Of a DNA stretch of 64,000 nucleotides, positions 12,720 to 21,400 are shown piece by piece. A program made the translations under genes and the position numbers. The stretch spans positions 1,208,001 to 1,272,000 of the forward strand of contig NC_087099.1 in the NCBI RefSeq assembly GCF_963855985.1. Reading direction: 5' to 3'. The number at the start of each line of letters is the position of its first letter. Position 1 is the first letter of the stretch. The notes under the pieces were generated by a model. That model was not told the DNA's origin and made no database searches. It saw nothing but the letters and a program-made list of their open reading frames with translations. This DNA is from Ostrinia nubilalis (Eukaryota > Arthropoda > Insecta > Lepidoptera > Crambidae).

Positions 12720-12890
12720 AAATATATGAACGCGCGCCGATAAGCACTGAACGGCGCCGACAAGCTTCAACACGCGCTGGTCAGCGCTGGACGCTGCCAT
12801 ATAAAATGCCATTCAACTTGCTTCCTTTGTGAACTAACGGACCAGCGCTGACAGGCGCTGGCAAACGCTCATAAGTTTCCAGCTTTCTGT
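12720..12890. repeat. GC-rich imperfect palindrome (probable MITE)
   Basis: ACGCGCTGGTCAGCGCTGGA near 12771 and GGACCAGCGCTGACAGGCGC near 12839 are imperfect inverted copies around ATATAAAATGCCATTCAAC. The block is far richer in GC than its neighbours. Outer ends are not clear and no target duplication was found. Confidence 0.45.
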
Positions 12891-12897
12891 ATACGGC

Positions 12898-12978
12898 CAT
12901 AGGCCGAGATTGGAGCGGGGCTTGAAGCAGGTCCTAGTTTCAGCAGTGGAAGTCCTATGGCTGAAATGATGATGTCTA
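12898..12978 (+). repeat. RTE-like LINE 3' end fragment
   Basis: CAGCAGTGGAAGTCCTATGG followed by CTGAAATGATGATG matches the terminal SSGxPMAE-(M)n ending seen in the copies at 28341-28455 and 42910-43080 (minus strand). Those are the last codons and ATG-type tandem tail of an RTE-like non-LTR element. Only the final ~80 bp are left. Confidence 0.6.
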
Positions 12979-13859
12979 TGTCTCTGTTAAAGTTTCCAGG
13001 TGACAGCGAACCCCTTAATTAAGTAATTAAATCCCCCCTCCCATGTGAAAAAAATAATATTGACTGTTGAAGAAAATAAGGTTTTTATAAGGCCACCAAC
13101 ACCATGTGTGCCGCAGGTGCCTACCAGTCATCAAGCTACCATTACGTAAATCTTGTCGCGAAACCCTACCCCACTTTGAGAAACCCTGGGATAGTCCAAT
13201 AATTCTGCCTGTGATTTCAATCGCAGAATCTTTTTGACTCCGAATCCGAAGTCTTTTTTTCTACAGTACTTAAAGCGCAATAATAGTTCGAAGTACCTGC
13301 GCTTTTGGACGTAAATTGTAAAGGCGTTGTTACTTCGTGGGTCGTAAAGAGGTGAGTGGTATCAGGCGGCGCCAGGCCCAGGTAATTACTGCTAGGTCTA
13401 GATTTATAGCTGCTTCGCTGTTGACGAAAAACCTTACTAGACATAGTTACACTTACATGAGAAATAGGTACATTAGTCGATTTCTAGCCGTCTAGACATT
13501 TACCTATATCAGTTTCAATTTCTTACTTCGCAACGTTACAAGTTAGTAAAAAAACTAAAAAGAATTTGTTTGATCGTCTTTATCAAGTCAAGATCGATAG
13601 GTAGAAGAAACATGATTATGATACAGAAGCTGTCCAAAATAATTGATTGATTGATCGACATAATTTTAAGACTCATAAAAATTGGACTGCTCAAGAAGCG
13701 TAGGTATTATTGAAACATATCAATAACGCCAATTCGCAAGGGAAATCACAATTGCATAGGATATTCTATACTTACCCACAATACGTTCAATTTTTTTAAA
13801 GAATTTTAGTAATTTGTTCTTATTGTAGAAATTACTCTTATAGTACCGTTAGCCCCTTG
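12979..13859. other. Spacer, no gene recognised
   Basis: AT-rich. TTTGAGAAACCCTGGGATAG (13176-13195) resembles the right end of hAT-type MITEs such as the one at 27784-28010, but no partner end was found. A 75-codon minus-strand open frame at 13217-13444 is not recognisable. Confidence 0.4.
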
Positions 13860-13975
13860 TACTAAGCTAAATTGTATATTATTTTGTGTAACGAGAGGGC
13901 TCACCACAATAGTCGAGCGGCGGCGAGGTTCGAACCCGCGTTCCTCGGATGTCGAGTGGGCCTTTAATTCCACCT
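13860..13975 (-). mobile_element. tRNA-headed SINE, family S1, copy 1 (5' truncated)
   Basis: On the minus strand it shows ACGCGGGTTCGAACCTCGCC, with a clear B box GGTTCGAACC, then GCTCGACTATTGTGGTGAGC and a body ending near TTTAGCTTAGT. The A-box half is degraded. The body matches copies at 33211, 39520, 54992 and 59810. Confidence 0.7.
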
Positions 13976-14111
13976 ACCTACCATGTGTTAGATATTACAG
14001 AGGCTTGGTGTCACGCGTAACTAATTAGTCACTTAGCGATTCTCCCAGTGAATGTAGTACAGTGTTCAGCAAGATGTCACGTTGACATAGTGGCGTCGTA
14101 ATGCTAAAGTG
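13976..14111. other. Short spacer
   Basis: No feature recognised between the SINE and the next MITE. Confidence 0.4.
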
Positions 14112-14243
14112 CCTTAGGCTGGGTTGCACCATCTTTCTTTAAATTTGACAAACATCAAAAATCTGTCAAACTTCATACAAAAAACAACGGTTAGTGTTAT
14201 TGTTATTGTTATGGGCAAAGTTTGTTGGTGCAACTCAGCCTTA
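14112..14243. mobile_element. Palindromic MITE, family A, copy 2
   Basis: GGGTTGCACCATCTTTCTTT at the left and TTTGTTGGTGCAACTCAGCC at the right, with the family core AAAATCTGTCAAAC and CATACAAAAAACAACGG. The central GTTATTGTTATTGTTATG is a local expansion relative to copy 1. Confidence 0.8.
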
Positions 14244-14993
14244 TTTTTCGTAATTAGCTGTCGGTATCGCACTTAAAGTTCTTGATTCGGCCGTTAGTTC
14301 AATCTACGATAGTAGGTAGGTACTCAACACACCAAACGTAGTACCTACCTATGATGATTATATTTTATGCAAAGCCTAATGTGAATCCCTAGTACACAAT
14401 TATTAGTAATCTGTTGTTTGTGTGCCCTAACTCGTCTTACGCCTACGTTTGGGACTTAAGACAATATCAAAATTCGTAATTACACTCAAAAGTTTGCAAC
14501 TTGAAGGTACTAAGTATTAGTACCTAGGCTCATAGACGTAGATCATATAGTCATAGATAGTAGATCATAGACGATCTGAGATTAGTACAGACAGACGACG
14601 GACACAAAACATTTTTGCACCTTATAGAGTTGTAATAACAGCAATTTTACAACTAAGTACAGTGTCTGATGTGTGGTAGGTTGTACAAAGCCAGAATACA
14701 TAGGCATATCAACAATACATATGGCGGCATACTCGGCCGTTAACCTCTGCGATCCCTCAAATCTAGCGCAAACATCTTCCATTTGTTTGCCTCATGATTT
14801 ACTTGAGCCCTCACGAGTCTGAGCTAACAAATTGATACGCTTCAGCTTTGAGACTTCGCACAATAGAACACAAGGTGGGTAAGAGCAAATGAATAATTTT
14901 ACAGTCATGTATGAGAAGGAACTCGAGACATTAGTAGGTACATGGTGGCAAAAAATTTTTTAACAGAATAGGCTAGATGACAAAATTTCAATT
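14244..14993. other. Spacer with low-complexity patch
   Basis: No gene. At 14525-14575 ATAGAC, TAGATC and ATAGTCATAG words alternate as degenerate simple sequence. Confidence 0.4.
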
Positions 14994-15236
14994 ATTTGTC
15001 CGTCAGACAGATAATTAGAAAATATTAGACTCATATTTTTTATTTTCTTTCATAATTAAATAATAACAGTGCTACATCGAGTTGAAATGGCGCGATACGT
15101 CACACTTGAGTAGAATTTTTACTCAAAAGTGACGTCACGCGACACTTCTACTCAATATAATACTGTAATTATTGGATTATGGAAAAAATTAAAATATGAG
15201 TCTAATATTTTCTAATTATCTGTCTGGCGGACTAAA
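14994..15236. mobile_element. Long fold-back MITE, ~240 bp
   Basis: The left arm GTCCGTCAGACAGATAATTA and the reverse complement of the right arm GTCCGCCAGACAGATAATTA agree, and the pairing continues with few mismatches almost to the centre. There GAGTAGAATTTTTACTC forms an inner hairpin. TA may be the target (TA then TTTGTCC; GGACTAAA then TA). No coding potential. The very small loop suggests a strong hairpin if single-stranded. Confidence 0.75.
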
Positions 15237-15374
15237 TAGAATTTCGATTTAATTACACAGTCATCATCCCTATTGAGAGAAGTAAATTCAAAAAGAATTT
15301 GTGCAATAAAAATTAATAATAGGTCGGTTAATCCCACGTATTTAAGCTAATGCTTGCGTCACGAGTGAGCAGAC
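15237..15374. other. Short spacer
   Basis: AT-rich, no feature recognised. Confidence 0.35.
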
Positions 15375-15548
15375 TTATCAACTCGGAAAGGGATCAACAC
15401 CGTATCGCCTTTCGCGAGCTGTCATCGCTTTTCGCGCGCTGTCAACCGTGAGGCGACGTTACGGGTGTGCGTTGCAGTATGGAGTTTCATACAAAGAATA
15501 CTGACCGCCTCGAGTTGATACGGTTACGATCCCTTTCCGGGTTGATAA
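15375..15548. mobile_element. MITE with TTATCAACTCGGAAAGGG ends
   Basis: The left end TTATCAACTCGGAAAGGGAT and the right end ATCCCTTTCCGGGTTGATAA are inverted repeats, with CCGTATC and GATACGG next inside. The middle is CpG-rich. No target duplication is certain. It lies directly beside another MITE at 15552. Confidence 0.65.
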
Positions 15549-15551
15549 CGC

Positions 15552-15694
15552 GTACGTATTAACAAACGATGCTGCTTCATTGAAGCTGCAAATCGATCGC
15601 ACAGCTTTGAATAGAGCTCTGTGATTGGTTCGTGTGTCACCCTGTGCGTCCACGCGCCCTGTGAGACCTAATAGTAATGTTTGTGAATACGGGC
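15552..15694 (+). mobile_element. MITE family B, copy 1
   Basis: It contains AACAAACGATGCTGCTTCAT, TAGAGCTCTGTGATTGGTTC and ends TTTGTGAATACGGGCG. All recur in reverse orientation at 39707-39822, where the ends CCCGTATTCACA and TGTGAATACGG form a TIR. The left end of this copy has changed from GTATTCAC to GTATTAAC. Non-coding. Confidence 0.7.
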
Positions 15695-15715
15695 GTAAGT
15701 GTGCTACGTCCTTTT

Positions 15716-15796
15716 ATCCAGTGGCGCAACTGGTTTCAAACCCGCGTTAATGGGACCTAACCCGAGACACCGACACCATTGGGCTACTCTCACTAT
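15716..15796 (-). repeat. tRNA-like SINE head fragment
   Basis: On the minus strand: GAGAGTAGCCCAATGGTG (A-box-like TAGCCCAATGG) followed by GCGGGTTTGAAACC (B-box-like). Spacing fits a tRNA-derived promoter. No tail is identified, so it is a head-only remnant. Confidence 0.5.
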
Positions 15797-16354
15797 TAAA
15801 GCTATTTTGAAAAGCTCAAGCGTGTTTTCAAGCTAGACAATTGAGAAAAAAACTCGGTTGAAAAACAACTTCAAGTTACGTGAATTTCAAATAAAAGAAG
15901 CAAACTGTGTTACTCGAAAATTCGCTATGAATACAGAAAGGTTCGCAAAGAAATCTGGCGATTAATCAACTTCGAGTCCAAACCGACGGGAAAATTTAAA
16001 CCACCGCTTAATATTGCTGTTAAATTGCGGACCTCGGAACTTCCACCATAAAGGCCAATAATAAAGATCATTCATTATTAACGTATCACCGTGCGCCCTT
16101 GGCTCACTCCGAAACTCGATAAAATATGACTGAAAAATAAGCTTTATAATGTCCTTTTGTGAAGAAACAAATCAAGCTAAAGTTTAATGTGTTTTGTTAT
16201 TTGTTTCGACGTTTATTTCTTTGTTTCTTTTGTTAGCAAAAGTGTAATTTTTTAACATTCACAAAATAAGTCTGTAAAAGTTTATAATTTAATATCCAAA
16301 ACGCTGAGTTAGTTTCAGTATTAGATATGTACGACAATAGTATCTAAAGCCCGG
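15797..16354. other. Spacer left of the jockey-type LINE
   Basis: AT-rich with no gene. It ends at the T run that marks the 3' end of the minus-strand LINE. Confidence 0.45.
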
Positions 16355-18482
16355 TTTTTTTTTTTGAAGGGACGCGCGCTGGTAGCTTGAGGAGCTTTTC
16401 CAGCTTCACCGGGCAGAGTGGCGAGTACAGAAGGTACTCTAGCCGTTTGGCGATCGTCGGTGCGCGTGCCGACGAGGCCGAGTGTGGGCTTCGCGAAGCG
16501 AAGCCCAGGCTCGTCCGCGTCGGTCGCAGACCGACGTTCGCGATCGGGCCGTATCGAGCGCATAAGGCGCCCGATCAGTGGCGAACCCAACTAGAGGGTT
16601 GCCCACCGCGGTGTTGGACCAAGTCCAGCCTACGGCGGGCTCACTCTAGTGGGCCCGATCGAGGGGACTACGGACGCGGCCTGAGGGCGCCACGGTAGGC
16701 TCGGACCTCGGCTCAGGCCGTGTCCGGGGGACGGATAGGGGAGAACCGGCCCGGTACATGTCTGTACCGTCCGAAATGGAAAGCAGGGCCTCGTACTCGC
16801 CGGCGAGTACGGTGTAACGAGCTACTGTGTTGTGGAGTAGTTGGCGTGCTTAAGGCAGTGATGTCTGTGTTCAGAAATTCGGTAATAGGATCGTCCGGGT
16901 CGTCTAGGACATGCCTAGGTCGTCGGTATTGGGCAGCGACATCTTTCTGGGGTGTATACGTGGCGGCGCTAACGATAAGAGGGTTCTTGTGGTTGATCGC
17001 TTTATCAAAGTAGCGGCGAGAGGCTTCTTTCATAAAGTGATCAATCGATGGGATCTCGAAATCTCTATGGAGATTCGTATTACGCACGAACCACGGGGCA
17101 TCCGCGGCTCGGCGTAAGAATTTGTTTTGGAGGGTCTGGAATTTCTTAAGGTCTGTGCAGGAAGTGTGAGCAAACACCGGACTGGCGTAAGTCAACACTG
17201 GACGGATGCAGGTTTTGTAAATTGTCAACTTATTTCTAAGTGACAATTTACTTTTCCTTCCAACTAGGTGGTAGAGTCGGTGGATGTAGTGGTTCGCACG
17301 GCTTAAGACGCGTCTGAGGTGCGGAGCGAACGATAATCTCTGGTCGAGGGTGACACCTAAGTACTTGGCCTCACTTTTCCAAGGAATAGTTTGGTCAAAT
17401 AAGGTGAGATGGGTGGGGACATTAGGACGAGTGCGAACCGGAGGACGTTTCGCAGACAAAGCCCTAGAAAAGTACACTGCTGCACTTTTTTCGGGATTTA
17501 CCTCGATACGCCACTTCCTGAACCATTCGCCTAATTGTGTGACTGCGCGTTGGAGCGCCAGGATGACGTAATTCCGATTACGTCCGGACTTGTAGAGTGC
17601 GGTGTCGTCCGCAAAGAGGGCTAAATCCGTGTTCGGATATTTGGGGATGTCATTGACGTACAATGAAAAGAGGATGGGCGAGAGCACGGAGCCCTGGGGG
17701 ACTCCGGCTCTTATGGGGCGGGGGGAGGAGAGGGAGCCATCTACTCGGTAACGAAAGGTGCGATTCGATAAAAAGTCACGTAAGATGTGCACGAGACTGT
17801 CCGGCACACCGAGTTCGTAAAGCTTGTAAATCAAGCCGTTGTGCCAGACTTTATCGAATGCCTTCGCTACGTCGAAGAATAACACTCCTGTCCCTACGGG
17901 TGGCTTAGCAGTGAGGCCGCTAAGTATATGCTCCGTTAAGCGGTGCACCTGTTGTACGCAGGAATGTGAGGCGCGGAAGCCAAACTGTTCGTTTATTAAG
18001 AGATTATTAGAAAAAACATAATCTCTTAATCGAGAAACAATTATACGTTCGTATAACTTACCCATGGTCTTTAAGAGACTGATGGGTCTGTAGCTTGTGG
18101 GGTCAGCCAGTTTCTTACCGGGCTTTGGGATGCCAATGACTTCTGCCTCTTTCCACGCGTCGGGAAAGATGCAGTGAGACATGGCCGCGTTGAAAATAGC
18201 AACCAAGAGGTATACTAGGGGGGCGGGCAGGGCGCGTAAGACTCTATTAGAGATACGGTCCGGGCCGGGGGCTTTGTTGGGACGGAAACCTTTGATTATC
18301 GTTCGCACCTCGTCGACGTTGGTCGGGTCTAGGGTTGTGGTCGGAGGGAGGGCGGCTCTACGTTCGACTTCGCTGTCCACCATGCGGAGGTGGGCAGAGT
18401 CTACTGGGAGGGTACTGGGCGAGCACTGTGCTTCTAGACTGTCGGCTAGACATTCGGCTTTGGCGTCGTCGTCAAACGCAAG
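16355..18482 (-). mobile_element. Jockey-clade LINE, 5' truncated
   Basis: The element runs from about 18482 (broken 5' end) down to a run of eleven T at 16355-16365, which is the poly(A) tail on the minus strand. It holds a reverse transcriptase reading frame and a GC-rich 3' region of about 350 bp (16366-16712). ORF1 and the endonuclease part of ORF2 are missing, as expected from incomplete target-primed reverse transcription. GC content is well above the flanks. A clear target duplication was not found. Confidence 0.88.
16713..18479 (-). CDS. Jockey-type reverse transcriptase, ORF2 C-terminal part
   Basis: Catalyses target-primed reverse transcription of the LINE RNA. An uninterrupted frame gives 556 residues from a Met at 18383; the same frame stays open upstream to about 18479 (AKAECLADSLEAQCSPS before that Met), so the Met is internal to the original protein. 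Counting from it: NKAPGPD at 36-42, YRPISLL at 98-104, FFDVAKAFDKVW at 169-180 (catalytic D171), RAGVPQGSVLSPILFS at 225-240, and FADD at 257-260 with the metal-binding pair D259/D260 (Phe replaces the usual Tyr). The thumb YLGVTLDQRLSF follows. The endonuclease domain is lost by truncation. No stop or frameshift within ~590 codons implies a fairly young insertion. Jockey-clade placement is from motif likeness. Confidence 0.85.
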   Translation of the reverse strand, partial: AFDDDAKAECLADSLEAQCSPSTLPVDSAHLRMVDSEVERRAALPPTTTLDPTNVDEVRTIIKGFRPNKAPGPDRISNRVLRALPAPLVYLLVAIFNAAMSHCIFPDAWKEAEVIGIPKPGKKLADPTSYRPISLLKTMGKLYERIIVSRLRDYVFSNNLLINEQFGFRASHSCVQQVHRLTEHILSGLTAKPPVGTGVLFFDVAKAFDKVWHNGLIYKLYELGVPDSLVHILRDFLSNRTFRYRVDGSLSSPRPIRAGVPQGSVLSPILFSLYVNDIPKYPNTDLALFADDTALYKSGRNRNYVILALQRAVTQLGEWFRKWRIEVNPEKSAAVYFSRALSAKRPPVRTRPNVPTHLTLFDQTIPWKSEAKYLGVTLDQRLSFAPHLRRVLSRANHYIHRLYHLVGRKSKLSLRNKLTIYKTCIRPVLTYASPVFAHTSCTDLKKFQTLQNKFLRRAADAPWFVRNTNLHRDFEIPSIDHFMKEASRRYFDKAINHKNPLIVSAATYTPQKDVAAQYRRPRHVLDDPDDPITEFLNTDITALSTPTTPQHSSSLHRTRRRVRGPAFHFGRYRHVPGRFSPIRPPDTA

Positions 18483-18620
18483 CGACTATGCAACGGGCGC
18501 CCGCAGTGAGCGTGCGAGCGCAACAGCAACATAATTACGCGCGAGCGATAAGGATGGGTAGCTTGGGGTCATTGGACAAAATTCTACGTGCTCGGCGACC
18601 AGACTATACATGAAGACTTT
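18483..18620. repeat. GC-rich segment upstream of the LINE, probable repeat
   Basis: GCGCGAGCGATAAGGATGGG and TAGCTTGGGGTCATTGGACA are CpG-rich and unlike the flanking AT-rich DNA. The frame of the LINE stops here (TAG on the minus strand at about 18486-18488), so it is not LINE ORF2. It could be a MITE or target DNA of the insertion. Confidence 0.35.
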
Positions 18621-18682
18621 GCAGCAAGAAGTTTATACTCGATAGGAAACCTATCATTTCATCATCACTTATTTTCACATTG

Positions 18683-18714
18683 CAGTTAAATTAAGATGGT
18701 GCAACTCAGCAACA
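18683..18714. repeat. MITE family A, end fragment
   Basis: GTTAAATTAAGATGGTGCAA followed by CTCAGC is the right end of family A. The rest of the element is missing. Confidence 0.55.
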
Positions 18715-18837
18715 CCACGTAGGGTGTTTCAGAATAGTTCAGATCCGTGTCTCTCATATACCGTTATCCAGGAGGACGATATCACGGTCTTTAGGTTGTT
18801 AAAAATTATTAAATAAAAAAAAATTACATTAGTACTG

Positions 18838-18990
18838 GGCAGGCCCGCCACTAGGTGGACCGACGATCTGGTGAAGGTTGCGGGAGGTGCCTGGATGCAG
18901 GCGGCGTGGTACCTGTCTTTGTGGAAATCCTTGGGGGAGGCTTCTGTCCAGCAGTGGACATCATTTTGCTGAAACGAAGGAACGAACAAA
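18838..18990 (+). pseudogene. RTE-type LINE C-terminal fragment
   Basis: The frame reads GRPATRWTDDLVKVAGGAWM then QAAWYLSLWKSLGEASVQQW TSFC and a stop. This is the C-terminus of an RTE-type endonuclease/reverse transcriptase, also present at 52238-52519 and, on the minus strand, at 26585-26835. The final residue is Cys where the others have Gly. Only ~50 codons remain. GAAACGAAGGAACGAAC after the stop resembles the short tandem tail of such elements. Confidence 0.75.
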
Positions 18991-19401
18991 AATTAATAAT
19001 GTACCTACAAAGAAAAACACTTTCTTATAAGTAAAATAGCCACCGGGCACCAGCCAACTTTAATTATGTTTATTTAATAGCCTGTTCTGAAGTACAAATC
19101 CTCCAACTTTATACGGGGAAACTTCGAAACTCAGTAAGAAACTGAATAACAAATATTGAAATGTACAATCTCAATCTCAAGTCGTAGTAAAACTACAGAA
19201 ACAAAAATTACTTTTCCTCAACTTAAAAGGCTTAAAGAAATACCTAGTAGGTTTTCAGTGGGCAGCAACGACATATAATTTAGCTTTTGTCCATTTCTAT
19301 TGTATTGTACGGATTTGTAATTATATCTAGTTAGGCTTACTTTGTTTTACTTAGTTTTTTCTTGCTATCCCAGAAAACGGCAAATCTAAATACTGAGTAA
19401 G
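18991..19401. other. Spacer, no gene recognised
   Basis: AT-rich sequence, nothing identified. Confidence 0.4.
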
Positions 19402-19628
19402 TAGTAATGTAATAATTATTGTTGACGCCATTGCTATCATGTACCTTAATTTCGAGTTTCCGATTTCGGCACTGTTGCAAGCGCCATGGTAACGGAGTAG
19501 GTAACTGAGGAAACTGGCGGGTGAGATGTTATGGCGCTTGCAACAGTGCCGAAATATCGGAAACTCGAAATTAAAGTACCTACATGGTAGCAATCCCGTC
19601 AACAATAATATAATTATTAAGTAATAAT
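19402..19628. mobile_element. Fold-back MITE with ~80-bp arms
   Basis: An inner near-perfect pairing joins TTTCGAGTTTCCGATTTCGG + CACTGTTGCAAGCGCCAT on the left with ATGGCGCTTGCAACAGTG + CCGAAATATCGGAAACTCGAAA on the right. Pairing continues outward with changes through TTGTTGACG. The loop is about 50 bp. Outer limits are approximate. A minus-strand open frame at 19351-19605 is an accident of this structure. Confidence 0.7.
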
Positions 19629-19939
19629 GGGTGATATTTTACAATAAAAATTTATGTAAGTAGGTACTCTGATGTACTAGCAACAGTATTTATCTGCGGT
19701 AAATCACTGAGTCTATTTAAAATGTAGTTCTTAAGTCTTTAAAGACGTGATTTGTGCGAGAAAAATACAGTTCTTTGTGCAACGACGTTTAAGTTTCTTA
19801 GAAATGGAGAGGGATTTTCATTTAAACTTGCAATTAAAAAGTTGGACTAGTCGTCTAGCTGAAAATCCGATTTTGAAGACATCTTTTGTATAAGAAGTAT
19901 TTCACTGACAAAACAATTTGAAATAATTTGAATCGAACT
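19629..19939. other. Spacer, no gene recognised
   Basis: AT-rich, no feature found. Confidence 0.4.
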
Positions 19940-20062
19940 GCCTAAGGCGGAATCCGTTTGCTCGTTTGCCTCCTATCACATAAAAAAAAAAAAAAAAAAA
20001 AAAATCGAACCCACGTCCTTTCGCTTGCCGAGCGACTGCGCCCTTCCATCTGAGTATCTGAT
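19940..20062 (-). mobile_element. tRNA-headed SINE, family S3 (head plus start of body)
   Basis: On the minus strand it reads CTCAGATGGAAGGGCGCAGT then CGCTCGGCAAGCGAAAGGAC and GTGGGTTCGA (B box). A run of 23 T follows (A on the plus strand, 19982-20004), then TATGTGATAGGAGGCAAACG and AGCAAACGGA. The same T-run/TATGTGA/GAGCAGACGGA body start occurs at 53510, so head and body belong to one SINE family. This copy stops soon after the body start. Confidence 0.6.
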
Positions 20063-20864
20063 TTGAGAAGCGACTCTAATCGCTATGAACATTTTAATTT
20101 TGAAACAGAATTTCGCTGTCAATATTAAAAATAGTAGAGTGCTAAAAAAATTCTGTGTGTCGCGCCATATTCAATTCATATTCTCTGAAGAGCTATTCTA
20201 TTTTATATTACTGACGACTACATGTTTTTGACTCATTACTCTTTGTACCTATACCTAAAATCAATACAATAATGATTGATTGATTACACATCTGTGATTA
20301 CACTTGGATTGGTACAGCCTTAGTTTGACCAACCTGAGCTTTCGATCGAAAATATAGCACACTCCTCCCAAACCTTGACACGAGTCATCATATACCTTCT
20401 CAAATACAATTTTCTAAGAACTACTCATAGATAAGTTTCTTTTTCGGCTAGTTATTCGGAGCAATTTATTATGAACACAATGGACCTGTGTACGTGCCCT
20501 ACAATTTTCCTCATTCTTGTTGACTATTATCCCCTTCCAATAATCCAAATAACACATGTCTCCAGGCAAGATATCGTAGAGCTCCACGTGTTCTTTTGTT
20601 GGGTGTTTTATATCTTGGGGATTCGAGAATGCACAATGGGACACTCGTGTAACCTCCGGACTCTTTCAAATGTACACAAAAGTGTTCATGTACATTGTGT
20701 TTATAAATACATACTCGTACTTCGTGATAATAATGAATGTATTTATTTATAAACGGTCCATATTATAATACTCGTAGAGTAGAACGTATCTATGATGGGG
20801 GTAGACAAAGTTAAATTCATGACACATTAAATTTCGAGCAACAATAACTCATGAAAGCATTCTT
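20063..20864. other. Spacer with two unrecognised open frames
   Basis: Overlapping frames of 93 codons (20471-20752, plus) and 76 codons (20414-20644, minus) occupy the same DNA. Neither has a domain I can identify. Probably non-coding. Confidence 0.35.
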
Positions 20865-20995
20865 CTTCTTCTCAGTCGTACACTCTTGTCAGAGTGGTCG
20901 TGGTCATCATTGTGAATCACGATTCAGAGTAATACGGCGCCATTCCTCGCGGACTGCAGCTGTCCGGGCACTTTCGTTAGCCAAACACTTAGTTG
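20865..20995 (-). pseudogene. Non-LTR retroelement C-terminal fragment with (AAG)n tail
   Basis: On the minus strand a frame reads KCLANESARTAAVREEWRRI TLNRDSQ and stops, followed by an AGAAGAAGAAG tail. The Arg/Trp-rich end plus short tandem tail fits the 3' end of a non-LTR element. The family is inferred from these features only. Confidence 0.45.
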
Positions 20996-21391
20996 ATGAA
21001 AGCATTACTACAGAATAATAATGTACCTACATACAGAATTTGGAATTAAGTCGACCTCAAAATACCTTAATTATTGTTTGACATTGATTCCCAAAAGCAG
21101 GTAAGTAATATAAGGTTATCTTAATGTGTCTCAACCCAATTGCCTTTCAAAGATGTGTCTAGACAGTTGAAATTCGATTACATTTAGGATATTGGCTTGA
21201 AGTAACTTTGTGAACTTGAATGAAGATCAGTAAAGAATTTGTATTTTAAGTAGGTACAGTCTAGTAAGTTTTCCTTTAGTAGATTATTAAGCCATGCCAA
21301 AATTGTATATTACTTAAGTTTATAATTGCCGTTGTTACAAATAAAACAAGAGTTTCAACAAACAAACAAAAGCAACAAGCCCGCCCGAACG
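20996..21391. other. Spacer flanking the 9-bp-TSD element
   Basis: AT-rich. The last part (GCAACAAGCCCGCCCGAACG) seems to join, across the insertion, to GCGAGCCGCCAGTCTGC at 22820, so an older sequence was split. Confidence 0.4.
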
Positions 21392-21400
21392 GACGAAGCC
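21392..21400 (+). repeat. Left 9-bp target-site duplication
   Basis: GACGAAGCC, identical to 22811-22819 on the other side of the element. Confidence 0.8.

Noticed and set aside
16387..16698. 103-codon plus-strand frame opposite the LINE 3' region
   Set aside because: Shadow frame in GC-rich 3' untranslated sequence of the minus-strand LINE. No recognisable domain.
18181..18613. Plus-strand frames of 117 and 92 codons
   Set aside because: They lie opposite the reverse transcriptase frame and its GC-rich upstream; shadow frames.
20414..20752. Overlapping frames on both strands as a possible transposase remnant
   Set aside because: The minus-strand frame looks superficially protein-like, but I cannot match it to any family.
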